Shown one piece after another: positions 1 through 8,177 of a DNA stretch of 34,875 nt. Every line of letters begins with the position of its first letter. Position 1 is the first letter of the stretch. The position numbers were made by a program, and so were the translations under genes. The notes beneath the pieces were generated by a model, which ran no database searches, was not told the origin of the DNA, and worked only from the letters and a program-made list of their open reading frames with translations. The stretch comes from Kitasatospora sp. MBT63. GTDB taxonomy: Bacteria > Actinomycetota > Actinomycetes > Streptomycetales > Streptomycetaceae. Location: assembly GCF_000710465.2 (NCBI RefSeq), contig NZ_JAIZ01000156.1, forward strand, positions 4,379 through 39,253, read 5' to 3'.

Positions 1-3000
1 CGAGCGCCCAGTACGCACCCGGCTCGGCGTCCGGCGGCGCCGCCAGCTCGAAGGTGACGGTCTGCTCGGCGCCCGCCGCCACCGCGAACCCGCGCACCGG
101 TTCGCCCACCGTGTCCCAGACCCCCCAGGGCGAGACCACCTGCAGCTCGCCGTGGATCTCACCGCGGGTCCGGTTGGCCAGTACCAGGGCCAGCTGCGCC
201 CGCCCGCCCGGCCGTACCCGCAGCGACTGCTCCGCCACCGTCACCGTGAGCCCGGTGTCCCGTCCGGTGGCGGCCTTGGTGCCCTGCGCGGCGGTCCAGT
301 CCTCCGGGACCTCACCGGCCACCGGGAGCAGCGCCGGCAGCTCGCCCAGGGCGATGGTGGCGACGTCCTCGATCCGCTGCCCGGCGTGCTCGATCCGGAC
401 GGCGGCGAAGTACAGGCCGGGCTCGGCCCCCGGCGGCGGGGTCAGTTCCACCGGGAAGCGCAACTGTCCGGCGGCCGGCAGCCGGTACGGCCGGCGGCCC
501 GTACTCACCCGCCAGCCGTCCGGGGCGATCACCTCCGCGGTGCCCTCGACCTCGGCGTCCACCAGGTGCGAGGCGAGCACGGCGGACAGCTCGACCGGTT
601 CGCCCGTGGTGCGCAGCAGGCCGGGGGACAGGCCCACCGAGACCGGCAGGTAGCCCATCGGCGCGGGGCCGCGGTTGTGCAGCCAGTACCGGGCGTGCAC
701 CGGCTGGGCGGCCTCGGCCGTCGGGCCGAGCGGCGGCCCGTCGCTGCGCGCGCCGACCGGCCGTGCGGTGACGGTGAGCACCTCGCTGCCGGCCAGCGCG
801 ATCTCCTGGCCGAGCGCGGCGGTGGCGCGCTCCAGCAGGTCCGCCCGGTGCGGGCGGGTGAGCCGGAGCGAGCCGCCGAGGCGGGCGGTGCGGCCGAGGC
901 CGGTGGACTCGACCAGCCGCAGGGTCACCCCGGAGGCGGCCGGGTCGCCGACGGCCGCCGAGCCGTGCGCGATCGGGTTGCCGGTCGGCTTGAGGGTGCC
1001 GAGCAGGACCTCGCGGGCCGGGTCGACCCGCAGCCAGCTGTGGGTGGCCGGCAGTGGCCCGGCCTGGGCCGGTGCGAGCCGGGGGAGCAGCGGGTGGTTG
1101 AACTCCTGCCCCTGGGCGGGCAGCGCCAGGGCCCGCCAGTCACCGTCCCCGGACACCAGCGAGTACGAGAACTCGTGCGTCCAGTGCTGGAGTTGGAAGG
1201 AGGCGCCGTCCGGCAGGGTGCGCTGCGGCGGGTCGATCCACACGCCCGACGGCCAGCCGGTGCAGGAGCGCATCAGGGACAGGTGCAGGGCGCCGGTCGG
1301 GTCGACCGCGAACCCGGGCAGCCCGTAGGTCAGCAGGGCGACGGTGTGGTCGGTGAGCCGCTCGGAGGCGGGCAGCGCGCCGGGGCAGACGGCGTGCACC
1401 ACGGCGTCGGCGAGGTCCTCGGCGAGCGCCGCCGGGTCGGTGACCACCAGTGCGGGCAGTGCGCGCAGGTCCCGCAGGTCGGCGCCCGGCTGCCAGACCT
1501 CGTGCAGCGCCTTCTCGGCGGGTACCCAGACCCGGCCGTGCGCGGCCAGCGCCGTGGCGTACTCGGCGCCGGCCCGTTCCAGCACCTGCCGGGCCGCGTC
1601 GTTGGTGTCCGGGTCGCCCAGCACGATCCGGAAGTCAGGCAGGTTGGAGTCGACGTCGAGCCAGCCGTAGCGGGCCCGTTCGGCACTGCCGGTGGTGGCG
1701 GTCACGCCGACCCGGGCGAGCGCCACCACCAGGTCGCGGGCGTCGGCGGCCGAGGCCAGGTCGGCGGCCACCACCTCGGCGACGCCGAGCGCCCGGTCGC
1801 CGAGCGGCTCGCCGGCCGGGCCGGTCAGCGTGACCCGGGCGGTGGAGCCGAGACCGAACCAGGTGTTGGCCGGGTTGTCCAGCGTCCAGGGCGCCTCGGC
1901 GGCGTCCACGTCGGGCAGCGCGAAGCCGCGGCCGACCACCGCGTCCGCGACCTCGCTGACCGGCAGGGCGCCGGGCAGGTCGACCGGGAAGCGCAGCCGC
2001 AGCAGCCGGTCGGCGCCGGCGTAGTCGACCACCGTGGTCCGGCAGTCGACCCGGTCGACGCCGTGCCAGAGCGTGACCGTCTGCCGGTACCCGATGCCGT
2101 CGACCGTCCCGGCCACCACCAGCCGCTCGCCGAGCGGGCCGCGCTCGCGGCGGACGGTGGCGGGCGCCTCGCCGGCGCCGGTCACCGGGCCCTTGGGGAC
2201 CAGGTGCCAGGGGCCCTCGCCGAAGTCCGGGTGCTGCGGGTACTCCTCGTACACCCGCAGCTCGTTGCCGACCTGGCCCGCGCGGATCAGCTCGCGGCCG
2301 GACGCCTTGTCCAGGACGGAGACCAGCGCACCGCCGCGGTCCGGGTCGGCGGCCACCCGGTAGCGGGCGTTCTCGGCCGCCGTCCCTGTGGCGGGCGACC
2401 ACAGCGGCGCCGCCGGGCCGCCGGCCAGCCGCCAGCTGCGCCAGCCGAGCGCGGGGACGTCCGCGGCGAGGAACCACAGCGTGCCGCGGTCGACGGCGCT
2501 CGGCACCTCGGCGCCGGTGTCGTCCAGCACCCGGCCGCCCTCGGTGCCGGACGGCAGCCGGACGGCGGCGAGCGCGGTCCGGTCGAAGGACAGCGTGTTG
2601 GTGACCACGACCGCGCTGCCCTCGCCGCTGGTGTCGATCCGCGCCACCAGCGCGTCCAGGGCGGTGTCGCGGACCTCGGCGGCCAGGTCGTGCGCCTCCC
2701 GCCAGCCGCCCAGCAGGTCGATGTACACCTGGTCCGACTCGGAGCCGGTGATCGCGTCGTGGTGCGCGCCGTACGCGAGGTGCCGCCAGACCTTGTCGAG
2801 CGCCGCGTCCGGGTAGCGCCCGAGGCCCTGGACGGCGGCCAGGGTGGCGAGCTTCTCCGCGTCCACCGCCGCCACCTCGGCGGCCCGCTGGGCCTGCTTG
2901 GTGTCGATGTACGAGACGTCCTTGCCGGTGTAGACCGGGTTCATGTCGCGGGTCTGCGGGCTGGGCCGCCGCCCGGTGGCGGCGAGTTCGGCCCGGACGG

Positions 3001-4129
3001 CGGCGAGGAACTCGCGCGGGGTGCCGCAGACGAACCGCGGCCACAGGTACTTCTCGGCCCAGGAACGGTGGACGGCGGTGACCCACTTGTTCGGCGGGGT
3101 GTAGTCGGTGCCGACCGGCAGCAGCAGGTTCTTGGTCGCACCGACCGGCTTGATCTTGCGGTAGAGCTCGTACACGGCCTGCTCGGCGGTGGCCAGGTCG
3201 GGCGAGGAGTCCATCCACCAGCCGGCCGAGTAGTGGTGCGCCATGAAGTGGGTCAGCACCCCGCGGCCCGAGGGCGAGAGCCACTCGAACTCGCTCGGGA
3301 ACTGCATCACCGTGGCGTCGTCCTTGGCCTCCCGGAAGTTCTTCTGGATCGGCCCCCACTGGTGGAACGGGCCGCGCGCCCAGGCGCTGCCGGTCAGCCC
3401 CGCGTCGGCCAGGTAGCCCGGGAACTGCGGGTCGTGGCCGAACACGTCCAGCTGCCAGGCGGTCTGCGGGTCGCCGCCGAGGATGTCACGCTGGTAGCCG
3501 ATGCCGTACACCAGGTTGCGGATGGTGCTCTCGGCGCCGGTCAGGTTGGTGTTGGGCTCGTTGTAGGTGCCGCCGACCAGCTCGACCTGACCGCTCGCCA
3601 GCAGCCGCCGCAGGTCCGCCCGGCGCTCCGGGTGCTGGTCGAAGTACGGCTTCAGGTAGTCGATCTCGGCCAGCACGAACTTGTAGACCGGGTCGCGCAG
3701 CGCCAGGTCGAGGTGGGTGTCCACCAGGGCGAAACCGTTGCGCTCCCACAGCGGGCGGGTGGTGGCGTCCCCGGACAGCAGCTCCCACGGGGAGGTGTAC
3801 GCCGCCTGGGTGTTCCACCAGACCGGGTCGTAGTGGAAGTGCGAGACCAGGTACATCGTCCAGCCGGGCTCGGCGGGTTCGAGCAGCGCCTCGGCCCGGG
3901 CCGGCCCGGCGGTGACGGTGATCGGGCGCCCGGTGCCGGGCACCGGGTCGGCCACGGTCAGCGGCACCTCGACCACCCCCGTGCCGGTCGCCTCGCCCTC
4001 CACCCCCGGCCCGCTGACGGTGATCCGGGTGGGTGGGCCGTCGAGGGTCACCCGCAGCAGCTGGCGCGGTGCCTCCTCGGGCCCGGTGAACAGGTCGGTG
4101 CTCTCGACAGCGGTGATGGTGACCGGCAC
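1..4129 (-). CDS. GH38 alpha-mannosidase, 3' end beyond window (partial)
   Basis: About 1376 codons of an exo-alpha-mannosidase of glycoside hydrolase family 38; no stop occurs before base 1. The family removes terminal alpha-mannose using one zinc ion. Zinc and catalytic residues are visible: H99 and D101 in HFHYDPVWW, the nucleophile D228 in AWQLDVFGHDP, and HHDAITGS near residue 456. No signal peptide is present, so it should act in the cytoplasm. The first 90 residues resemble a beta-sandwich lead-in. The region after about residue 1100 is a beta-rich extension, possibly of the NEW3 type. The protein is longer than the roughly 1000 residues usual in bacteria. The GTG start at 4129 has AGAGGAAG seven bases upstream. 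It is the third hydrolase gene downstream of the LacI-controlled promoter at 8149-8177, 107 bp after the GH85 gene. The family is certain; the substrate (imported high-mannose N-glycan) is inferred from neighbours. Confidence 0.93.
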   Translation of the reverse strand, partial: MPVTITAVESTDLFTGPEEAPRQLLRVTLDGPPTRITVSGPGVEGEATGTGVVEVPLTVADPVPGTGRPITVTAGPARAEALLEPAEPGWTMYLVSHFHYDPVWWNTQAAYTSPWELLSGDATTRPLWERNGFALVDTHLDLALRDPVYKFVLAEIDYLKPYFDQHPERRADLRRLLASGQVELVGGTYNEPNTNLTGAESTIRNLVYGIGYQRDILGGDPQTAWQLDVFGHDPQFPGYLADAGLTGSAWARGPFHQWGPIQKNFREAKDDATVMQFPSEFEWLSPSGRGVLTHFMAHHYSAGWWMDSSPDLATAEQAVYELYRKIKPVGATKNLLLPVGTDYTPPNKWVTAVHRSWAEKYLWPRFVCGTPREFLAAVRAELAATGRRPSPQTRDMNPVYTGKDVSYIDTKQAQRAAEVAAVDAEKLATLAAVQGLGRYPDAALDKVWRHLAYGAHHDAITGSESDQVYIDLLGGWREAHDLAAEVRDTALDALVARIDTSGEGSAVVVTNTLSFDRTALAAVRLPSGTEGGRVLDDTGAEVPSAVDRGTLWFLAADVPALGWRSWRLAGGPAAPLWSPATGTAAENARYRVAADPDRGGALVSVLDKASGRELIRAGQVGNELRVYEEYPQHPDFGEGPWHLVPKGPVTGAGEAPATVRRERGPLGERLVVAGTVDGIGYRQTVTLWHGVDRVDCRTTVVDYAGADRLLRLRFPVDLPGALPVSEVADAVVGRGFALPDVDAAEAPWTLDNPANTWFGLGSTARVTLTGPAGEPLGDRALGVAEVVAADLASAADARDLVVALARVGVTATTGSAERARYGWLDVDSNLPDFRIVLGDPDTNDAARQVLERAGAEYATALAAHGRVWVPAEKALHEVWQPGADLRDLRALPALVVTDPAALAEDLADAVVHAVCPGALPASERLTDHTVALLTYGLPGFAVDPTGALHLSLMRSCTGWPSGVWIDPPQRTLPDGASFQLQHWTHEFSYSLVSGDGDWRALALPAQGQEFNHPLLPRLAPAQAGPLPATHSWLRVDPAREVLLGTLKPTGNPIAHGSAAVGDPAASGVTLRLVESTGLGRTARLGGSLRLTRPHRADLLERATAALGQEIALAGSEVLTVTARPVGARSDGPPLGPTAEAAQPVHARYWLHNRGPAPMGYLPVSVGLSPGLLRTTGEPVELSAVLASHLVDAEVEGTAEVIAPDGWRVSTGRRPYRLPAAGQLRFPVELTPPPGAEPGLYFAAVRIEHAGQRIEDVATIALGELPALLPVAGEVPEDWTAAQGTKAATGRDTGLTVTVAEQSLRVRPGGRAQLALVLANRTRGEIHGELQVVSPWGVWDTVGEPVRGFAVAAGAEQTVTFELAAPPDAEPGAYWAL

Positions 4130-4144
4130 GGGCTGGCTTCCTCT

Positions 4145-4191
4145 CGGTCGGGCGGTCGGGCGGTCGGGCGGTCGGGCGGTCGGGCGGTCGG
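4145..4191. repeat. 8-bp tandem repeat (CGGTCGGG, 5.9 copies) between GH85 and GH38 genes
   Basis: Five perfect copies and one seven-base partial copy lie head to tail, starting 15 bp upstream of the GH38 start codon. The plus strand carries five GGG runs with constant five-base loops, which fits the G3N1-7 pattern for a G-quadruplex. In the operon mRNA (minus sequence) the same stretch reads CCCGACCG repeats, C-rich and G-poor. It is non-coding and is the only short tandem array I noticed. Confidence 0.9.
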
Positions 4192-4236
4192 TGCGGTGGG
4201 TGCGGTCGGGCGGTACGGCGATGCTGCGGTGCGGCG

Positions 4237-6669
4237 TTACGAGCCCCAGGCCTCGAACTCGTAGATCCGGGCGGCCGGATCGCCGGTCTGGGTGGGTTTG
4301 GTGATCACCAGCCGGACGTACCGGGCGGTGACCGCGGCCGGGCTGGTGGTGGTGGCCGCGGTGTTCCCGGTGACGGTGGCGGCGGTGGTCCACGGGTCCG
4401 CGGTGGAGGAGCGGACCTGGACGGTGTAGTCGCGGGTGTTCCAGGTGGCGCTCTCACCGCCGGCCGCCGCGTGCTTCACGGTGAACCGGGACAGCTGGTG
4501 CGCCGAACCGAGGTCCACCTCCAGCCACTTGGCGGTGGTGAGGGTGCACCACTTGTCGGAATTGCCGCCACCCACGCTGCCGTTGACGGCTTTGGCCGGG
4601 CCCTCCGCACTGTTGCACTGCCCGGAGGCGGTCGCCGGGCGGCCCAGCGCGAGATTGCTCTCGGCAGGCGGGGTGGTGCCCCAGCTGACGGTGGTCGTGG
4701 CGGCGGGCGAGCGGCCGAACTCCGCCGACACCGCCTCGACCTCCACGGTGGTGGAACTCTCGCCACCCGCCCGGTCCAACTGCGGCACGTAGTACGAGTC
4801 GTTGGGCGTGGCACCGAGGAAGGTCCGGCTCCCGTCGGCGTTGCGGCGGTACACCTCGTAGTGGTGCACGGCGCCGGAGGCCGGGGCCGTCCAGGCCAGC
4901 CGCAGCGACTTGCGGGTCGCCGTCACATCGGTGCTGCCCAGCACGGTCGGTGCGCCCGGCGCCGCCGTCGCGTCCACCGAACCGTCGTACACCGCGAGCT
5001 GGCCCACCCGCAGATCGTACGAGGGCGCCGAACCGGCAGCCTGGAAGCCGATCTGCGCGATCGTGCGGCCCGCGAAGGCCGACAGGTCGAGTGTCCTGCG
5101 CTCCCAGCCGGCGGAGGTGGTGGAGCCCAGGTCGAGGGTGGTGAAGGCGGTCGGCGCGTCGGTGAACGAGACCGCGGCCCTGAGCCCGCTCGGCCCGGCC
5201 GACGGGGTCTTCAGCACCACGGAGAGCTTGGTGTCGGCGGCCACCGGCAGCCTGGTCTGGTACAGCCGGACGGTGTTGGTGCCGTCCAGCTTCCCGCTCA
5301 GCCGCAGCGAGGAGCCGCCCTCGTACGCGTCGCCGAAGTCGATCGACGGGGTGAGCTTCGTCCCGGTGGAGGTGACCTGCCAGCGGTAGGTCGGCGGCAC
5401 GTCCTGGAGCGAGAGGTTGTTCCAGCCGCCGGTGGCGACCCGGACACCGGCCGAGTTGTAGAAGTCGCCCTGCCCGGTGTCGAAGGAGGTGACGAACGGC
5501 TTGGCGGTGATCGGCGAGGACTCGGCCACGTACGAGGCCAGGCCCTTCCAGGAACTCGAGGTGGTGGTGTCGGACGGGTCGGCGTTGGCACCCACCCAGT
5601 AGCGGGAGTCCTTGGCGTAGAAGTCGGCCCGGTCGGTGGCGGACTTCCAGGTCCACTCCGGCCGGTACAGCCCGAGCGAGGCGCTGTGCGGCCGGCCCGC
5701 CGGGAACAGCGCGTTCCAGTCGACACCGGTGTTGTAGCCGTTGGCCTCGGTGTCGATGCCCGCGTACAGGTCGTACTCGCTGCGCCCGAGCGAACGGGCC
5801 AGCGTCCGTGAGGAGTCCAGCGTGCCGGAGCCCCAGCCGAAGTTGAGGAACATGGAATCCGAAACCCGGCCCGAGGAGTCCTGGAGGAACGCGTCGTTGG
5901 CGGAGTCCAGCTGGTTCTGCCAGTCGACCGCGCCGGACTCGGTCATCGCGTCGTACCACATGAAGTCGGTCGGGCCCTGCGCCCTGGCGTACTTCATCTC
6001 GTTGCGCAGCTCGGTGGCCAGCGCGGCGTCACCTCCGCCGGTCTCCTGGTTGACGAACCAGCCGTCGAAGCCGTAGTACTGCGCCGCCTGCACCAGCTTG
6101 TCCGCGACCGGGTAGCGCGTCCCGGACCTCTGCACGAAGTCGCGCACCCACTGGAGCTGTCCGCCGTACGCCGCGGGCGGGAAGAACACGGTCCCGTACA
6201 CCTTGACGCCGTTGCGGTGCGCCGCGTCGATCACGGTCGGGTTGGGGGCCAGGATCAGCCCCTCACCCGCGGAGCCGCCCCAGAACACCAGCTTGTCGAC
6301 GTACTGCCAGTAGCCGAAGGCGTAGTAGCCGGGGTCCTGGGAGCCCTGCGAGGGGTTGTTCGAGGTCGGGCCGAAGGAGACCAGCGAGGCGATCTTCCCC
6401 TCGCCGCCGCGGGCGCCCGCGTTGGCCTTCAGCGCGGGGTCCGAGGTGCGTGGCTGCAGCGGCACCCGGGAGCGGTTGAACCGGGCGTCGGGGTCGGTGG
6501 CCGGGTCCCAGTTCAGGATGGTGTTCGGGTACCAGTACGAGGCGTACGGCTGGTTGCCGGCGGCAGCCGGGGCGGGCCGCCCGCCGGGTGCGGCCGTCGC
6601 GGGGACGGCACCGAGGGCGGTGGTGGCCGCCAACGCGGCACCTAACAGCAGGGTGAGTGGTCGTCGCAT
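4237..6669 (-). CDS. Secreted GH85 endo-beta-N-acetylglucosaminidase (ENGase)
   Basis: An 810-residue extracellular enzyme that cuts the chitobiose core (GlcNAc-beta-1,4-GlcNAc) of N-glycans, releasing an oligosaccharide with one reducing GlcNAc. Residues 1-26 are a Sec signal peptide (MRR, hydrophobic core, then AAA-type cleavage near ATAAPG). The GH85 barrel follows, with YFGFDGWF-like sequence and the catalytic pair N207 and E209 in WFVNQETGG. Around residues 570-665 is a fibronectin-III-like domain, and residues 670-810 are an F5/8-type (discoidin/CBM32) carbohydrate-binding domain. The ATG at 6669 has GGAGA five bases upstream. Codon 9, inside the signal peptide, is TTA (complement 6643-6645), the rare leucine codon read by the bldA tRNA in streptomycetes. 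It lies between the GH5 and GH38 genes on the same strand. The family call is secure. Confidence 0.95.
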   Translation of the reverse strand: MRRPLTLLLGAALAATTALGAVPATAAPGGRPAPAAAGNQPYASYWYPNTILNWDPATDPDARFNRSRVPLQPRTSDPALKANAGARGGEGKIASLVSFGPTSNNPSQGSQDPGYYAFGYWQYVDKLVFWGGSAGEGLILAPNPTVIDAAHRNGVKVYGTVFFPPAAYGGQLQWVRDFVQRSGTRYPVADKLVQAAQYYGFDGWFVNQETGGGDAALATELRNEMKYARAQGPTDFMWYDAMTESGAVDWQNQLDSANDAFLQDSSGRVSDSMFLNFGWGSGTLDSSRTLARSLGRSEYDLYAGIDTEANGYNTGVDWNALFPAGRPHSASLGLYRPEWTWKSATDRADFYAKDSRYWVGANADPSDTTTSSSWKGLASYVAESSPITAKPFVTSFDTGQGDFYNSAGVRVATGGWNNLSLQDVPPTYRWQVTSTGTKLTPSIDFGDAYEGGSSLRLSGKLDGTNTVRLYQTRLPVAADTKLSVVLKTPSAGPSGLRAAVSFTDAPTAFTTLDLGSTTSAGWERRTLDLSAFAGRTIAQIGFQAAGSAPSYDLRVGQLAVYDGSVDATAAPGAPTVLGSTDVTATRKSLRLAWTAPASGAVHHYEVYRRNADGSRTFLGATPNDSYYVPQLDRAGGESSTTVEVEAVSAEFGRSPAATTTVSWGTTPPAESNLALGRPATASGQCNSAEGPAKAVNGSVGGGNSDKWCTLTTAKWLEVDLGSAHQLSRFTVKHAAAGGESATWNTRDYTVQVRSSTADPWTTAATVTGNTAATTTSPAAVTARYVRLVITKPTQTGDPAARIYEFEAWGS

Positions 6670-6783
6670 CCGGGTCTCCAGTCCAGCGTTCCGTGGGGGT
6701 GTCGGCCGGTCTTGCAGATCGTGCGGATGGTGCGGATGGTGCTGCGTGCGGGTGGTGCTGCCGGCGGTGCCGGGTGGTGCGGC
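6670..6783 (-). other. C-rich, G-poor intercistronic spacer between GH5 and GH85 genes
   Basis: This 114-bp spacer has no operator copy and no convincing promoter. The plus strand holds a doubled GTGCGGATG (6721-6738) and related GGTGC units, so the operon mRNA reads as CA- and CC-rich sequence (CACCATCCGCACCATCCGCA) with few G residues. That composition resembles a Rho-utilisation region. This is a compositional impression only. Confidence 0.35.
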
Positions 6784-8037
6784 TCAGGTGGTGGCGGCCA
6801 GCACGGTGCCGATGCCGCGGGCGGCCAGGTAGGCCGGGTCGGCGGCCCGGTGCGCAGGGACGATCGCGGTCGGGCCGGCCTGCCGCAGCCGGACCCACTC
6901 GGTGTGGAAGGCGCTGCCGGGGGCGACCTCGGCCCGGCGCTCCGGCTGCGTGGTCAGGTCGGCCTCCAGCACCACGGCCGGACGCCCGTGCGCGAGCGTC
7001 CGGCCGGTCCGCAGTTCGGCCACCGAGCGGGCCAGCTGCTCGGCGAGCGGCTTGCGGCGGTGGTCGACGGTGAACAGCCCGAGGTCGTACTCGCGGTCCG
7101 GGAAGTCGGCCAGCCGGCGGTCGATGTCGTGCGAGCACCACCAGGTGATGCCCCAGAGCGCCGGGTTGGGCGCCACCTGGTCGATCATCAGCCGGGCGAA
7201 CGCGGCGGCATCGCCGGCCGGGATGTCCGGCTGGGGTGCGCCGACCTCCTGCAGCCACACCGGGCGCAGCGGGTCCGCGGAGCCGGCCGCGGCGAGCTCG
7301 ACCAGGTAGTCGGCGTGCGAGGTGGTCGCCGGGCCGAGCGGGCGCTCGGCCGGGCCGTCCACGGCGGAGACGCCGTTGAACACCCAGGAGTGCACGGTGG
7401 TCAGGTCGCCCAGCCGCACGGCGTCGGCCGGGTGGAAGGGGTGGTCCGGCTCGTACCAGGCCGCGTCGTACAGCGAGTAGAGGCTGAGCAGGTCAGGGGC
7501 GGCCGTGCGGGCGGCGGCGAGCAGGTCGGCGGCCCACTCGGAGGAGGCCCCGGCGCCGGTCGGGTTGGCCGGCCAGAGGTTGTTCACCTCGTTGCCGAGG
7601 GTGACCGCGAAGACGTTGCCGCGGGTGGCGACGGCCCGGCAGACCTGGTCGACGTACGCGGACAGGCCGGCCCTGACCAACTCGTCGGTGAAGATGCTGC
7701 GCTGGTGCCAGGTGAGCACCCAGGACGGCAGGAAGTCGAAGCTGGACAGGTGCCCCTGCAACAGGTCGACCGCCACGTCCAGCTCGAACTCTGCTGCCAC
7801 GTCGACGAGTTCGAGCAGGTCGTCGATGCCCTGGCGGCGGATCAGCGAGCGGTTCGGCTGGATCCAGGGCCAGATCGGGAAGACCCGTACGTGGTCGAGG
7901 CCGAGGCCGGCGAGATCCTCGAAGTCGCGTCTGGCGGTGTCCGCGGAGAAGTCCAGCCAGCTGTAGAGCCAGCCCGAGGAGGGTACGTAGTTGGCGCCGA
8001 ACCGGAGTGCGGCTGGCCCTGGGTGCTGCGTCGTCAC
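6784..8037 (-). CDS. GH5-family beta-mannosidase-like hydrolase (probably GH5_18 type)
   Basis: A 417-residue TIM-barrel glycosidase without signal peptide. GH5 hallmarks are present: R51 in HVRVFPIWPW, the acid/base N149-E150 in VTLGNEV, and the nucleophile E264 in VWLQEVG. The GHLSSFDFLPSW and PIWPWIQPN segments recall, from memory, the GH5_18 enzymes of bifidobacteria and streptomycetes that hydrolyse Man-beta-1,4-GlcNAc, the last linkage left after GH85 and alpha-mannosidase action. The subfamily is therefore inferred. The start is GTG at 8037 with a strong AGGAGG six bases upstream. It is the first gene downstream of lacI on this strand and probably heads the GH5-GH85-GH38 operon. Clan A relatives such as other exo-beta-glycosidases are possible alternatives. 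Confidence 0.85.
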   Translation of the reverse strand: MTTQHPGPAALRFGANYVPSSGWLYSWLDFSADTARRDFEDLAGLGLDHVRVFPIWPWIQPNRSLIRRQGIDDLLELVDVAAEFELDVAVDLLQGHLSSFDFLPSWVLTWHQRSIFTDELVRAGLSAYVDQVCRAVATRGNVFAVTLGNEVNNLWPANPTGAGASSEWAADLLAAARTAAPDLLSLYSLYDAAWYEPDHPFHPADAVRLGDLTTVHSWVFNGVSAVDGPAERPLGPATTSHADYLVELAAAGSADPLRPVWLQEVGAPQPDIPAGDAAAFARLMIDQVAPNPALWGITWWCSHDIDRRLADFPDREYDLGLFTVDHRRKPLAEQLARSVAELRTGRTLAHGRPAVVLEADLTTQPERRAEVAPGSAFHTEWVRLRQAGPTAIVPAHRAADPAYLAARGIGTVLAATT

Positions 8038-8148
8038 GCGCGTCCTCCTGCGGCCGGTCGGGGCCCAGCGGCCCCGGCGGTGCGTACGGGGGCGCGACGG
8101 CGGGTACGGGCCGGCCGGGCCGGCCTCGGTGCCGTGCGCTTCGCTCGG

Positions 8149-8177
8149 AGCCTAAACCGATTTAGTGTGCCTGCCAA
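8149..8177 (-). promoter_or_regulatory. Promoter of the glycoside hydrolase operon, inside the 3' end of lacI
   Basis: On the minus strand TTGGCA (8177-8172) is followed after exactly 17 bp by TAGGCT (8154-8149), a good streptomycete-type -35/-10 pair. The TAG of the -10 is the stop codon of the lacI gene, so the whole promoter sits in the end of that gene. It would start transcripts about 105 bp upstream of the GH5 start. Confidence 0.6.
8152..8165. promoter_or_regulatory. LacI-type operator 1
   Basis: CTAAACCGATTTAG is a 14-bp dyad with a central CG, typical of LacI-family operators; 12 of its 14 bases obey the symmetry. It occupies the spacer and overlaps the -10 of the GH operon promoter. 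It is also coding: read on the minus strand it supplies the codons for K-S-V and the stop of the LacI protein. A near-identical site lies at 9375-9388. Confidence 0.78.

Noticed and set aside
4145..4191. CRISPR array
   Set aside because: Repeats are 8 bp with no spacers, and no cas genes are present.
152..4264. 1370-codon open frame on the plus strand
   Set aside because: It is antisense to the GH38 gene, which has all family motifs. The protein is a Val/Gly/Arg/Gln-rich composition typical of the shadow of a high-GC gene.
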